Assembly (NCBI RefSeq): GCF_000402035.1
Contig: NC_021294.1
Coordinates: 124,001-188,000 of the forward strand
Direction of reading: 5' to 3'
Origin: Caballeronia insecticola
GTDB lineage: Bacteria > Pseudomonadota > Gammaproteobacteria > Burkholderiales > Burkholderiaceae
Length of the DNA stretch: 64,000 bases
In this document: piece after piece, positions 9,362 to 17,610 of the stretch
Layout of the letters: the number at the start of each line of letters is the position of its first letter
Numbering within the stretch: position 1 is the first letter of the stretch
The notes under the pieces: generated by a model
What the model saw: only the letters and a program-made list of their open reading frames with translations
Database searches by the model: none
What the model was told of the DNA's origin: nothing
Translations under genes and position numbers: made by a program

Positions 9362-10635
9362 TGTTGCGGCCTCCTTGCCTGCGCGAGCTGCGACGCGATC
9401 GCGGCGACCGTCGGCAAGTCCGCATCGCGCGCGGCGGTGAGCGGCGCGACCACGGACGTATCGATACGAAACAGATGTCCGCCGCTGTCGATGCCCGGCG
9501 TCGCGACGGGAATGAACACCGTGGCGCCCGCGCGTGCGGGCAGCGTCGTCGATGGATGGCCGAGGACGATGGCGGGCACGTCGTCGCCGAGCGAGGCGGG
9601 CAGCGGTTCGGGCGCGAAGCTCGACACCCACAGCAGCGCATCGGCTTCGCCGCGGGTAAGCAGCGTGTCGGTGCGATAGCGATACGGATCGTGATCGAGC
9701 GGCAAGCCGTACGCGACGCGCGTGCGCAGCGGAAAGCCCGACAGCCACGTCGTGGCCTGATTGACGCTGAGCGCGCCGTCGTCGCCGGTCAGTGCAAGCG
9801 CGCCCGCGCGCACCGTGCGATTGAACGCCTTCACGATGCGCTGCAACGCTTCGATTGCGAGCGCCCCGTGAGGCGCGGGCAGCGCGGACGGCTCGTAGAC
9901 GAACGCCGTGTATCGCGCGGCACGGATGCGTTCGGTCAGCGCGACGAGTTCGGGCATTGGGATCGCGCGGCCGCCTTCGACATGCGCGGACCACAGCGCG
10001 AGCAGATCGAAGGGCTCGGTGTGCGGCAGGATCGCTTCGCTGCGCGCGTCGGCGGCGCGATCGGCATCACATCCGACAAATACGAGGCTCACATCGCGCG
10101 ATGTGTCGATCACGCGTTCATAGAAGCGTGGATAGCGCCGCGACGGCTCGCACGCGAACACGATGACGAGATCGGCGCGCGAACGCACTTCGGAGAGCGT
10201 CGTGAAGAACGCGCCGCGATCCTGCAGCACGCGATTCGAATCGGCGATGGCGTCGCCGTGCAGATGATCGAGCGCCGCGCCGCAGTGCGCCGCGAGTTCA
10301 TAGAGCGCGCGTGCGCCGGCTACGTCGGTCGCGAGGCCGCCGAAGAGCGGTCGATGCGCGATCGACAGAATCGCCGCGGCCCGCGAGAGCGCCGAGGCGA
10401 GATCGGTGGCTTGTCCGTCGATTTCGGGCTTGCGGCTTGCATCCTGCGGACCGAAGCGTGCAAGCGCGTCCGCCAGACGCGGGCAGACGGTGTGCGGCGC
10501 CGCGAGGCGATGTGCGCCGGCGGGCGCGAGCGTGATGTCGTCGCATAGAAGTGGGCAGAACGGACAGGTCCAGGGCTCGTGGCCGGCAGCCGCGGAGGGA
10601 CGCTGCGCGTTCGTCGTCGTGGGGGAATCGTGCAT
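9358..10635 (-). CDS. fhcB: Formyltransferase/hydrolase complex subunit B (FhcB)
   Basis: A 425-residue protein related to the N-terminal and central parts of formylmethanofuran dehydrogenase subunit B. It starts near MHDSPTTT and has the cysteine cluster CPFCPLLCDD (about residues 24-33). As in other bacterial Fhc complexes it lacks the archaeal catalytic redox context, so it is probably structural. An upstream in-frame TTG (10653) exists, but the ATG at 10635 is preferred. It is the first gene of the long fhc-pqq string and is preceded by a large inverted-repeat element. Confidence 0.9.
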   Translation of the reverse strand: MHDSPTTTNAQRPSAAAGHEPWTCPFCPLLCDDITLAPAGAHRLAAPHTVCPRLADALARFGPQDASRKPEIDGQATDLASALSRAAAILSIAHRPLFGGLATDVAGARALYELAAHCGAALDHLHGDAIADSNRVLQDRGAFFTTLSEVRSRADLVIVFACEPSRRYPRFYERVIDTSRDVSLVFVGCDADRAADARSEAILPHTEPFDLLALWSAHVEGGRAIPMPELVALTERIRAARYTAFVYEPSALPAPHGALAIEALQRIVKAFNRTVRAGALALTGDDGALSVNQATTWLSGFPLRTRVAYGLPLDHDPYRYRTDTLLTRGEADALLWVSSFAPEPLPASLGDDVPAIVLGHPSTTLPARAGATVFIPVATPGIDSGGHLFRIDTSVVAPLTAARDADLPTVAAIASQLAQARRPQQ

Positions 10636-10704
10636 GGTCGTGCTTTGGAGCAAGGTCTATGCCGATCTTTTGTTTTTTGCTTTTGCTTGGGTTGTTTCTT
10701 TCGT

Positions 10705-10905
10705 GGAATCCTGTGTTCGCGTCGTTTATTAGCGTTGCCCCTGTGCGGGGCGGCACCTACTTTCTTTGCTGCTGCAAAGAAAGTAGGCAAAGAAACAGCT
10801 TCTCCCATCCAAAGTACTTCACGCCGGCCGCGGCACAGGCGAATAGCCTTTGGTACGCGGTGGCAAGTGCCTTCTTTAGTCAACGGGGCTTGGCTCGCGC
10901 ACGGT
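10705..10905. repeat. Left arm of a large inverted repeat
   Basis: This arm repeats, in opposite orientation, the bases at about 11130-11330. It holds TTAGCGTTGCCCCTGTGCGG, then a perfect hairpin at 10756-10787 (14-base arms CCTACTTTCTTTGC, loop TGCT), then CATCCAAAGTAC, GCCGGCCGCGGCACAGGCGA and GGGCTTGGCTCGCGCAC. The match to the right arm is close but not perfect, with small indels. It sits 70 bases upstream of fhcB and may affect its transcript. Related shorter sequences occur near 15.15 and 40.3 kb, so this is a dispersed non-coding family. Confidence 0.85.
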
Positions 10906-11129
10906 CGGCCAAATTGCGCCGTTTAACGGACTGGCGCAGCGCCAAATAGCTCCGACCCGCTTCGCGGCCGACGGGTCAATCGGGTTTGCGCGTGCTTCCT
11001 TGCTAACGCTTCCATCTCACCGCATTTGCTGTCTGATGGTTTCCCTCGCAGACCCGACGGCAGCGCGTAGCGCTGTGCCGGAGCCTTTTGCGCTGAACCA
11101 GCGCGCCCAAGGGAACGGCTCGTCAGATC
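10906..11129. other. Spacer between inverted repeat arms, no gene
   Basis: About 220 bases between the two arms. No coding potential is credible here; the open frames running through it translate repeat DNA. It contains short GC-rich palindromes such as GGCAGCGCGTAGCGCTGTGCC (about 11060-11080). Sequences like it commonly cause spurious small gene calls. Confidence 0.6.
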
Positions 11130-11330
11130 GTGCGCGAGCCAAGCCCGGTGAAATCTGCGAGGACAACAACTACGGCCGTGCCAAAGGCTCTTCGCCTGTG
11201 CCGCGGCCGGCGTGAGGTACTTTGGATGGGGAGAGCTGCTTTCTTTGCCTACTTTCTTTGCAGCAGCAAAGAAAGTAGGTGCCGCCCCGCACAGGGGCAA
11301 CGCTAATAGACCGACGCGAATTCAGGATTT
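11130..11330. repeat. Right arm of a large inverted repeat
   Basis: Reverse complement of the arm at 10705-10905. It contains GTGCGCGAGCCAAGCCCGG, GCCGCGGCCGGCGTGAGGTAC, a second perfect hairpin at 11248-11279 (CCTACTTTCTTTGC, loop AGCA) and CGCCCCGCACAGGGGCAACG, ending at CGACGCGAATTCAGGATT. The remaining 155 bases down to the HisA-like gene at 11485 show nothing recognisable. Confidence 0.85.
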
Positions 11331-11485
11331 CACGTAAGCGCCATGAGCGGAGCAAGAAGCGGGAACAAACAAAAAAACTGCTCCGCAATGCAACACACTG
11401 TCACCCATGCATCACGCGATGCAACACCTGCTTGCCAAAGGTTTACAGGGCGGCAAGCCCCAAGCTCCTTGGCACAGATATTGAG

Positions 11486-12241
11486 TTACTCGACCGACGC
11501 CCCACGCCCCACATCGCGACGAAACGAAATCGTCCCATCGTGAAGCGCGGAAGCGACGAGCCACGCAGACGCACCGCTGTCTGCTGCGAGCACGAGATCG
11601 GCATGATCGCGGATGCCGCCTGCGCCGACCACGTGGCGCTGACCGGCGAGCGCGCGCACATCGGCGAGAGTCGCGAGATCGGGCCCGCCATGAGCGCCGA
11701 CCTGATCGAGCGTCATCACGATCACGCGCGACGGCCACCACGCGCTTCCGGCATGTCCGGTATGCCCGACATGCGCCACGCCGAGCGCACGGCCGCCGCG
11801 ATAGTCGAGCGAGAGGATCGGCTCGAAGCCGCACGCCGATGCTTGCGCGATGGCGCCGGTGTCGAGCAGCGTCTCGGTGCCGAACACAGGCACGATCGTC
11901 GCGCGTGATGCGCCGCGCGCGAGCCGCGCGATGCGTTCGGCGAGCGCGAGCAACGGTGCGCATGCGGTGAAGCCCGCGTCGAGCCAGATGTCGACGCCTT
12001 CGCCCAGCGCATCGCACAGCGCGGCAAGCACGGCGTCGTGCGCGCCGTGCCCGAGGATCGCGCCGAGATCGGCCACGTACAGCGTGCGCGCGCCGGTGGT
12101 GGCGACGAGCGCGCGGGCGATCGCAACGGGATCGCTCGTCGCGCATAACGAGGACTGGATCGGCCGGTAGCGCGAACGCTCGCCGCGCACTGCGCGCACC
12201 GCGTGGCCGTCGAGCAGATCGAGAACGGGTATCACCTGCAT
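11486..12241 (-). CDS. HisA/HisF-like (beta-alpha)8-barrel protein of the C1-carrier gene set
   Basis: A 251-residue protein beginning MQVIPVLDLLDGHAVRA, the phosphate-barrel start of HisA-type isomerases. Other barrel strands are TLYVADLGAILG, IWLDAGFTA, VPVFGTE, ILSLDYRGG, VIVMTLDQVG and HVVGAGGIRDHADL. It is not next to histidine genes but lies among methylofuran and H4MPT genes, as do HisA-like members of the archaeal-like set of methylotrophs. The substrate is unknown. Its start codon (CAT at 12239-12241) overlaps the ATG of the divergent ATP-grasp gene. Confidence 0.8.
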   Translation of the reverse strand: MQVIPVLDLLDGHAVRAVRGERSRYRPIQSSLCATSDPVAIARALVATTGARTLYVADLGAILGHGAHDAVLAALCDALGEGVDIWLDAGFTACAPLLALAERIARLARGASRATIVPVFGTETLLDTGAIAQASACGFEPILSLDYRGGRALGVAHVGHTGHAGSAWWPSRVIVMTLDQVGAHGGPDLATLADVRALAGQRHVVGAGGIRDHADLVLAADSGASAWLVASALHDGTISFRRDVGRGASVE

Positions 12242-13298
12242 GGATGGCTTTCCTTTGATCAAGATCTTTGTGTTCGAGTATCTCACCGGCGGCGGCATCG
12301 ATCCGGACGTGGCGGGCGCGGGCAGCCTCGCCGATCTTTCCGCGCTGATCGTCGAAGGCCGCGTGATGCGCGATGCCATCGCCGCCGACTTGCGCGCGCT
12401 GCCGGGCATCGACGTCACCATCGCCACTTCGCGCTTCGAACAACTCGACGGCGACGCGCAAGGCTACGTGCGCGCGCAGCCGGGCGAGCCGGTCACGCGC
12501 TTCGTCGCCCGCATGGCGCGCGAACACGACTATGCCTGCATCGTCGCGCCCGAATGCGACGGCCTCTTGCTCAAGCTGCACGATGCGGTCGGCCAGGCGC
12601 GCTGGCTCGGCTGCGCGAAGGAGGCGATCCGCGCGGCATCGAGCAAGAGCGCGACGGCGGCCTGTCTCGCCGCGCGCAGCATCGCCGCGACGCCCGCGCT
12701 CGAACCCGACGACGCCATCGCCCAACCCGGACGCCGCTGGGTCGTCAAACCCGACGACGGCGCGGGCGGCCTCGACACCTATGTGTACGACGACCTCGAC
12801 GCCGCGCGCGCCGAATACGAAGCGCGCGCGGCGGCGGGCCGCAATCCCGTGCTGCAGGAATGGATCGACGGCGAGCCGCTGAGTCTTTCGCTGATCTGCC
12901 GCGAACGGCTCGCGCGGCTCGTCAGCATCAACCGGCAGCGCATCGGGCTCTCGGATGCGGCGGGCTCGGAGCGGCGCGAACGGATCGTGCAGTTCGATGG
13001 CGTCGATGTCGATCGCATCGACCGGCATGGTCCGCAGGGACGCGCGCTGGAGCGGCTGGCGCTGCGCGTCGCCGAGGCGTTTCCGGGCCTGCGCGGTTTC
13101 GCGGGCATCGATGTCGTGTGGCATCCGGAGCGTGGGCCGGTCGTGATCGAAGTCAATCCGCGCCCGACCGTCGCGTATGCGGAATTGAGCCGGCGCGGCG
13201 GCAGGAACCTCGCGGCGGAACTGCTCGCGGCGCATCGCGTGCCCGGTTTCGACGGTGATGTCGCGCCGCTGCGCGCAGTCGGCGGGGCGGCGTCATGA
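12240..13298 (+). CDS. ATP-grasp ligase, MfnD-like, for coenzyme synthesis
   Basis: A 352-residue ATP-grasp enzyme. The pre-ATP-grasp part starts IKIFVFEYLTGGG; the nucleotide-binding part has RRWVVKPDDGAGGLDTYVYD and VLQEWIDGEPLSLSLI, and the metal-binding end has GFAGIDVVWHP and VVIEVNPRPTVAY. The likely job is an amide ligation, such as tyramine-glutamate ligation in methylofuran synthesis (MfnD type), inferred from neighbours. The annotated ATG at 12240 overlaps the divergent start codon; a TTG at 12255 would align better with IKIF. The stop overlaps the next gene (ATGA). Confidence 0.8.
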   Translation: MDGFPLIKIFVFEYLTGGGIDPDVAGAGSLADLSALIVEGRVMRDAIAADLRALPGIDVTIATSRFEQLDGDAQGYVRAQPGEPVTRFVARMAREHDYACIVAPECDGLLLKLHDAVGQARWLGCAKEAIRAASSKSATAACLAARSIAATPALEPDDAIAQPGRRWVVKPDDGAGGLDTYVYDDLDAARAEYEARAAAGRNPVLQEWIDGEPLSLSLICRERLARLVSINRQRIGLSDAAGSERRERIVQFDGVDVDRIDRHGPQGRALERLALRVAEAFPGLRGFAGIDVVWHPERGPVVIEVNPRPTVAYAELSRRGGRNLAAELLAAHRVPGFDGDVAPLRAVGGAAS

Positions 13299-14434
13299 CG
13301 ACATCGACTTCCGCCGATGCGCCGGTGTTCGGCTGGGACGTGGGCGGCGCGCACGTCAAGGTGTCGATGACGACGCGCGCCGGCGTGCTCGCCGATGTCG
13401 CCCAGTGGGCGTGTCCGCTGTGGCAGGGCATCGCCCATCTGGAACGCGCGATCGATGGCGTGTTCGCGCGCTGGCCCGCCGCCGCCGATGCATCCGCGCG
13501 CCACGCCGTCACGATGACGGGCGAAATGGTCGACCTCTTCGCCGATCGCGCGGAAGGCGTGCGCATGCTGACGCGCGTGCTCGCGCAACGGCTCGGGCCG
13601 CGCACGATGTTCTTCGCCGGCGACGCGGGCTGGCTCGCGCGTTCGGCGTGCGCGGACGGCTGGCGCAAGGTGGCATCGGCGAACTGGCTCGCGACGGCGC
13701 AATGGGTCGCGACTTGCGTGTCCGATGCGGTGCTCGTCGATATCGGCAGCACGACGACGGACATCATTCCGATCGTGGGCGGCCGCGTCGTAGCGCGCGG
13801 CGACAACGACGCCGGGCGGCTGATGAGCGGCGAGCTTGTTTATCAGGGCATCGTGCGCACGCCGTTGTGCGGGGTCGCGCATCGCATCGCGTTTCGCGGC
13901 GAGACGACCGGCGTGATGAACGAATGGTTCGCGACGACCGCCGACGTCTATCGCCTGACGGGCGAATTGTGGGCGGAGCACGATCAGCATGCGAGCGCCG
14001 ACAACGGGCCGAAGACGGAAGCCGCGAGCCGCGCGCGCATCGCACGGATGATCGGCCGCGACGCCGCCGATGCGAGCGATGCCGAATGGCGACGCTTCGC
14101 GCAGAGCTGGCGGCACGAACAGTTGCGCACGCTCGGCGCGAACCTCGCGCGCGTGATCGCGCAGGATGCGGCGCTCGCGGCGGCGCCTATCGTCGGTGCG
14201 GGTTGCGGGCGGTTTCTGGCGGCGGCGCTCGCGCGGCAGGAGGCGCGGGGCTTTATCGACTTCGCCCGGCTTGCGGGCGTCGACGATGACGACACGACGC
14301 GCGCCGAATGGGTGTCGACGTGCGCGCCGAGCGTGGCGGTCGGATTGCTGGCGTCGCGGGCGGCGGGCGGGACGAAGGACGCGTCGGCGGACGAGGCGCA
14401 TTCGTCGAACGATGCATCACCGCGGGCTGCGTGA
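13295..14434 (+). CDS. mfnF: H4MPT-linked C1-transfer pathway protein (MfnF-like)
   Basis: A 379-residue protein of the hydantoinase/oxoprolinase- and ASKHA-like group known as H4MPT-linked C1 transfer pathway protein. Motifs are VFGWDVGGAHVKV near the start, MTGEMVDLFADR, VLVDIGSTTTDIIPIVGG, GELVYQGIVRTPLC and VGAGCGRFLAAALA. In methanogens MfnF joins the aminomethylfuran phosphate to the tyramine part of methanofuran; function here is by family and context. The start overlaps the upstream stop. The last 40 residues are Ala/Ser/Asp-rich and look disordered. Confidence 0.85.
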   Translation: MTTSTSADAPVFGWDVGGAHVKVSMTTRAGVLADVAQWACPLWQGIAHLERAIDGVFARWPAAADASARHAVTMTGEMVDLFADRAEGVRMLTRVLAQRLGPRTMFFAGDAGWLARSACADGWRKVASANWLATAQWVATCVSDAVLVDIGSTTTDIIPIVGGRVVARGDNDAGRLMSGELVYQGIVRTPLCGVAHRIAFRGETTGVMNEWFATTADVYRLTGELWAEHDQHASADNGPKTEAASRARIARMIGRDAADASDAEWRRFAQSWRHEQLRTLGANLARVIAQDAALAAAPIVGAGCGRFLAAALARQEARGFIDFARLAGVDDDDTTRAEWVSTCAPSVAVGLLASRAAGGTKDASADEAHSSNDASPRAA

Positions 14435-14528
14435 TAGCCTGCTGAATACAGCGGCGGAGCATGATGGAACAGAACCGGGAGCGTGGCCCGGCGGCATCAT
14501 CGAACGAGATCGAACGAGGACAGCAACC

Positions 14529-15116
14529 ATGTGGGTGGTGAAGATCGGGGGTAGCCTCAGTCACGACCCGGCGCTGCGCGAGTGGCTGACGCGGCTATGG
14601 GAAGTGGGCGGCGGGCGCGTCGTGATCGTGCCGGGCGGCGGCGATTTCGCGGATGCGGTGCGGCAGTATCAGCAGGAATGGCATTTCGACGATCTCGCGG
14701 CCCACAACATGTGTCTGCTCGCGATGGCGCAGTACGCGATCATGATGCAGGGCGTGGTGCCGGAACTGGTGCTGGCGTCGAACGAGAGTCGCATTCGGCG
14801 GGCGCTGCGTGACGGGCGCGTGGCCGTCTGGGTGCCTACCGATCTGATGCGCGCGACGCCCGATTCGATGACCAATTGGGACACGACGTCGGATAGTCTT
14901 GCGGCGTGGTTGTCCACGTCGCTCAATGCGGAGCGTTTGATGATCGTGAAGTCGTGCGAGGTCGAGGCGAATGCGCCGCTGGAGACGCTTGCGGCGGATG
15001 GCATAGTCGATCGGCGGTTTCCCGCTTATGTGCGGGATGCCAATTACATCGTCGAGGTTTTTAGCAAGGACGATGCTTCGGTCATGCGGGATCGGTTGTT
15101 GAATGTGGCGGTTTAG
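14529..15116 (+). CDS. mfnE: Amino-acid-kinase-family phosphotransferase (MfnE-like)
   Basis: A 195-residue small member of the aspartate/glutamate/uridylate kinase fold. It has MWVVKIGGSLSHDPAL, VVIVPGGGDFADAVRQ, MCLLAMAQYAIMMQG, VWVPTDLM, WDTTSDSLAAWLS and LMIVKSCEVE. MfnE of methanogens makes aminomethylfuran diphosphate for methanofuran; bacterial homologues lie in methylofuran clusters. GAGG nine bases before 14529 supports this start; the frame is open further upstream to ATG 14412, which would overlap the previous gene. It ends the plus-strand C1-carrier group. Confidence 0.82.
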   Translation: MWVVKIGGSLSHDPALREWLTRLWEVGGGRVVIVPGGGDFADAVRQYQQEWHFDDLAAHNMCLLAMAQYAIMMQGVVPELVLASNESRIRRALRDGRVAVWVPTDLMRATPDSMTNWDTTSDSLAAWLSTSLNAERLMIVKSCEVEANAPLETLAADGIVDRRFPAYVRDANYIVEVFSKDDASVMRDRLLNVAV

Positions 15117-15129
15117 GTTTTTTTGTTTT

Positions 15130-15322
15130 TACTTCGTTCGTGAGAACCTGAATTTGCGTCGGGCTATTGGCACTGCCTCTGTGCGGGGGCGCCTACTTTC
15201 TTTGGCTAGCGCAAAGGACGTAGGCCCGGCAGTCGCGAGCGCCCTCATAAGTCTTTCCGGGCTTGGATAGCGGGCTCACTAGCATCGCGCCATCTAACAG
15301 ACTGGCGTCGAAACCCGCAGCG
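15130..15322. repeat. Degenerate copy of the dispersed repeat
   Basis: Between the MfnE-like gene and the putative immunity gene. It carries ACCTGAATTTGCGTCGGGCTATT, CCTCTGTGCGGGGGCGCC, CCTACTTTCTTTGGCTAGCGCAAAGG, GGGCTTGGATAGCGGGCTCAC and CATCTAACAGACTGGCG in the same order as the left arm at 10.7-10.9 kb (each listed here in part), with many substitutions. It looks like an old single-arm relic. A T-rich run at 15115-15130 precedes it. Confidence 0.65.
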
Positions 15323-15325
15323 ATC

Positions 15326-15700
15326 CTACTCGGGGTGAACGTCAAGTGAATCAAACTCGATCAACAGATCAGCGCCAATGGTTGCATTGATGGAGACAAT
15401 CGGCTTAGGCAACCCATCCTTACCCCATGGATAAGATTTATCTAAGGTTACGCGCGCACGCTTAAATTCATCAGATTGATAATCGTGTAAGACATCCATT
15501 GAGTAAATGATGTTCTGGATAAGGAATTCATTCATCAAGATGCGAGTTGCGCCACTGAATAAAAGGCTGACTCGCTTCTTCTTTTTTCCAAACGTTAAAG
15601 TCAACTCGACGACCTTTTCGGACATGTCTGTCGACACCGCAGACAGATACCAGTCATGAAAACCGTCATATTGTTCGATTACTTGAGCGATTGATTCCAT
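15326..15700 (-). CDS. Putative immunity protein of a toxin pair
   Basis: A 124-residue acidic cytoplasmic protein without signal or membrane segment. It begins MESIAQVIEQYDGFHDWYL; the W/Y-rich start and short beta-rich body are common in small immunity proteins. The gene is clearly lower in GC than its neighbours and uses rarer codons, a sign of recent transfer. It starts one base after the stop of the putative toxin gene, so the two are coupled. No family is recognised with confidence; the immunity role is inferred from position, size and composition. Confidence 0.55.
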   Translation of the reverse strand: MESIAQVIEQYDGFHDWYLSAVSTDMSEKVVELTLTFGKKKKRVSLLFSGATRILMNEFLIQNIIYSMDVLHDYQSDEFKRARVTLDKSYPWGKDGLPKPIVSINATIGADLLIEFDSLDVHPE

Positions 15701-15701
15701 A

Positions 15702-16700
15702 TCAAGGATTCCATGGGCTGAAAGGGACTACATCGTCGTCCGTGTCTCTCACGCCGTCATTCCAATTGTGGGCATGCGGGATCATGCCATTGTGCCTGTG
15801 GTCAAAATCAAGATCGATCACGGGAGCGCCGGTATCTCCATATAACCTCATCTGGCCGCTACCCGGGTTTGTATACCACTGTCCCGGGTCGCCCAAGTTT
15901 GGAGTTTTTGTCTTTTGCGATGCAAGGTCGAACACGTCGCCATCCGGCATATCCGACTCATACTCGAACGGCTGCGCATCACCAAACAACGAGCCGCCCT
16001 CGCCTGAAGGCCCGCCGCTGTCGTCGGCCATACCTCCGTCGCCGAGCACCACTCCGGCAGTCGATTCGACAGCGTCAAGCCAATTGAAACCGCTTCCGCT
16101 ATCGTCTGCCTCTCTGCCGATCGCGCGACTGCTGCGGGCGAGTCTGCTATTCATCACGGTGTCCGCCACAAACATGGCCGCAGCAAACGGGCCTGTGAAA
16201 CGGCCTGTCGGCGCATTTGTTCGGAAACTGTTCGCGGCCAGGAAACCGCCGCCGCCGTCGCCCGGCCAGTGTTGCGGCGCATAGTGCCTGAACACGCGTG
16301 GTCCGCCGTACCACGCACGATCAATCACTGGGATGATGCGGCGGGCACGCACGACATCGCGCAGTGATCGCGTGATGCCATCGCCGTCGATCGGCATGTT
16401 CCAACGCGACATCCGCAAGGTGTTGCGGATGAAGTCCGCGTAGTGTCTGAATTCGGAAGAGGTTGCCGCGTCGCGCGGATCGATATGGGCGCGGAACAGT
16501 CGATCAAAATCGTCCTTGTCCTGCTCGATTTGCTTCTTCCGTTCTCTGCGCTTCTTCTCGCGCTCTTCGAACGACATTGATCCGTTGAAGCTGGCTTCTT
16601 CTTTTACTTCACCGGCAGGCATTAGCGCGCATTGCCAGCCCCATCGCTGCAACGGCACATAAAGCGCGTTGTACGAATGCCCCCATTCGGGAAACGACAT
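15702..16700 (-). CDS. Putative polymorphic toxin/effector with His-Asp-rich C-terminus
   Basis: A 332-residue protein with an excellent ribosome site (GGAGGTGAC) before ATG 16700. The N-terminal third is charged and helical (EEREKKRRERKKQIEQDKDD); a mid hydrophobic stretch (GPFAAAMFVADTVM) and Gly/Asp-rich linker follow. The C-terminus has GQMRLYGDTGAPVIDLDFDH, then RHNG, PHAHNW, a metal-ligand-like pattern seen at the ends of RHS- or phage-type polymorphic toxins. No secretion signal or PAAR domain is visible. Low GC and an adjacent putative immunity gene support an effector module. Activity is unknown. Confidence 0.5.
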   Translation of the reverse strand: MSFPEWGHSYNALYVPLQRWGWQCALMPAGEVKEEASFNGSMSFEEREKKRRERKKQIEQDKDDFDRLFRAHIDPRDAATSSEFRHYADFIRNTLRMSRWNMPIDGDGITRSLRDVVRARRIIPVIDRAWYGGPRVFRHYAPQHWPGDGGGGFLAANSFRTNAPTGRFTGPFAAAMFVADTVMNSRLARSSRAIGREADDSGSGFNWLDAVESTAGVVLGDGGMADDSGGPSGEGGSLFGDAQPFEYESDMPDGDVFDLASQKTKTPNLGDPGQWYTNPGSGQMRLYGDTGAPVIDLDFDHRHNGMIPHAHNWNDGVRDTDDDVVPFSPWNP

Positions 16701-16873
16701 GTCACCTCCGTCCTTGGAAGGAGTGAATATCGTAGCGATTCGAAAACTCGGTACCGCCGAACCATCTCGATAAATGGTGAGCGACGAGAGAAGAGCGTGC
16801 GCATACTCGTTCTAGGCGTCGACGATGACCCCGGATGAATCGATGAGTTGAAACGACAAGCCACGCAAACCCA
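16701..16873. other. Short intergenic stretch, no gene seen
   Basis: It lies upstream of the putative toxin gene and downstream of mfnB, both on the minus strand. It presumably holds the toxin promoter. Apart from the GGAGG ribosome site for the toxin gene just after its left edge, no clear hairpin, repeat or promoter is visible. Confidence 0.4.
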
Positions 16874-17569
16874 TCACCCCACCCCCGCCCCATGCAACGC
16901 CCGCGCCCACCGCTCCACACGCTTCGGATCGAGCCGCCCAACCCGCCCGTCACGCTCGTCGCAAAGCGCGCCGCGAAACCCGGCGATATCCGGCGCCAGC
17001 ATGCGAATCCTGTCGAGATCGTCCCAACCTAAAGACCCCGCAACCGCGATCATCGTTCCGCGCGAGCGAACCTCGGCGACACAAGCCGCGAGCATGGTGA
17101 TGTCCACGCAATCGAACAACGTGCGTCCGTTCTTGCTCGCCGTATCGAACACGATGCCCACGAAGCCCAACTGCGCAGCAAGCGCCGCCAGCTCGCGATC
17201 GATGCCGTCGTCGGAAAGCAGCACCGGCACCACGGCCGCGGGCAGGCCCGCCAGATGCCGCAAGCAAGCCGCCGCGCCCGCACCGGGCGACACGCCGACC
17301 TTCACGTAATCGACACCAGCCGCCGCCACATCCAGCACGCGCGCGGTCATTTCGTCGAGTGCGTCGTTGGGCAGATCGCCGATGGTCGCGCTGATCGGCC
17401 GCACCGCGTACTGCGCCCGCAACGCTCGCACGATACGCGTGATCTCGCTCGTGGCTACGCCGCCCAGCGCGCCCGCGCCCGGCTCCTTCAAGTCGATCAG
17501 TTCGGCGCCGGCGTGCGCGGCATCGAATGCTTCATCCGCCGAGCGGACGCTCGCGAGCAATGCGGTCAT
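16874..17569 (-). CDS. mfnB: (5-formylfuran-3-yl)methyl phosphate synthase MfnB
   Basis: A 231-residue DUF556-type (beta-alpha)8-barrel enzyme that condenses two glyceraldehyde-3-phosphates to the furan ring precursor of methano- and methylofuran. The family signature LLASVRSADEAFDAAHAGAE, then LIDLKEPGAGALG, is complete, including the Schiff-base lysine in DLKEP. Other conserved pieces are ISATIGDLP, YVKVGVSPG, GIVFDTASKNG and IAVAGSLGWDDL. It lies 41 bases after the DUF447 gene and probably shares its transcript. Confidence 0.9.
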   Translation of the reverse strand: MTALLASVRSADEAFDAAHAGAELIDLKEPGAGALGGVATSEITRIVRALRAQYAVRPISATIGDLPNDALDEMTARVLDVAAAGVDYVKVGVSPGAGAAACLRHLAGLPAAVVPVLLSDDGIDRELAALAAQLGFVGIVFDTASKNGRTLFDCVDITMLAACVAEVRSRGTMIAVAGSLGWDDLDRIRMLAPDIAGFRGALCDERDGRVGRLDPKRVERWARALHGAGVG

Positions 17570-17610
17570 CGTGAAGACTCCAGAGGGATGCGGATGCTAC
17601 GGAAGAAGCG

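Noticed and set aside
7577..9679. 700-codon plus-strand frame opposite fhcA
   Set aside because: Antisense shadow of a clearly recognised gene; Arg/Ala-rich translation.
10923..11300. Open frame beginning MPLCGAAPTFFAAAKK in the inverted repeat
   Set aside because: It translates repeat DNA; the same peptide start appears in the opposite arm, so it is not a gene.
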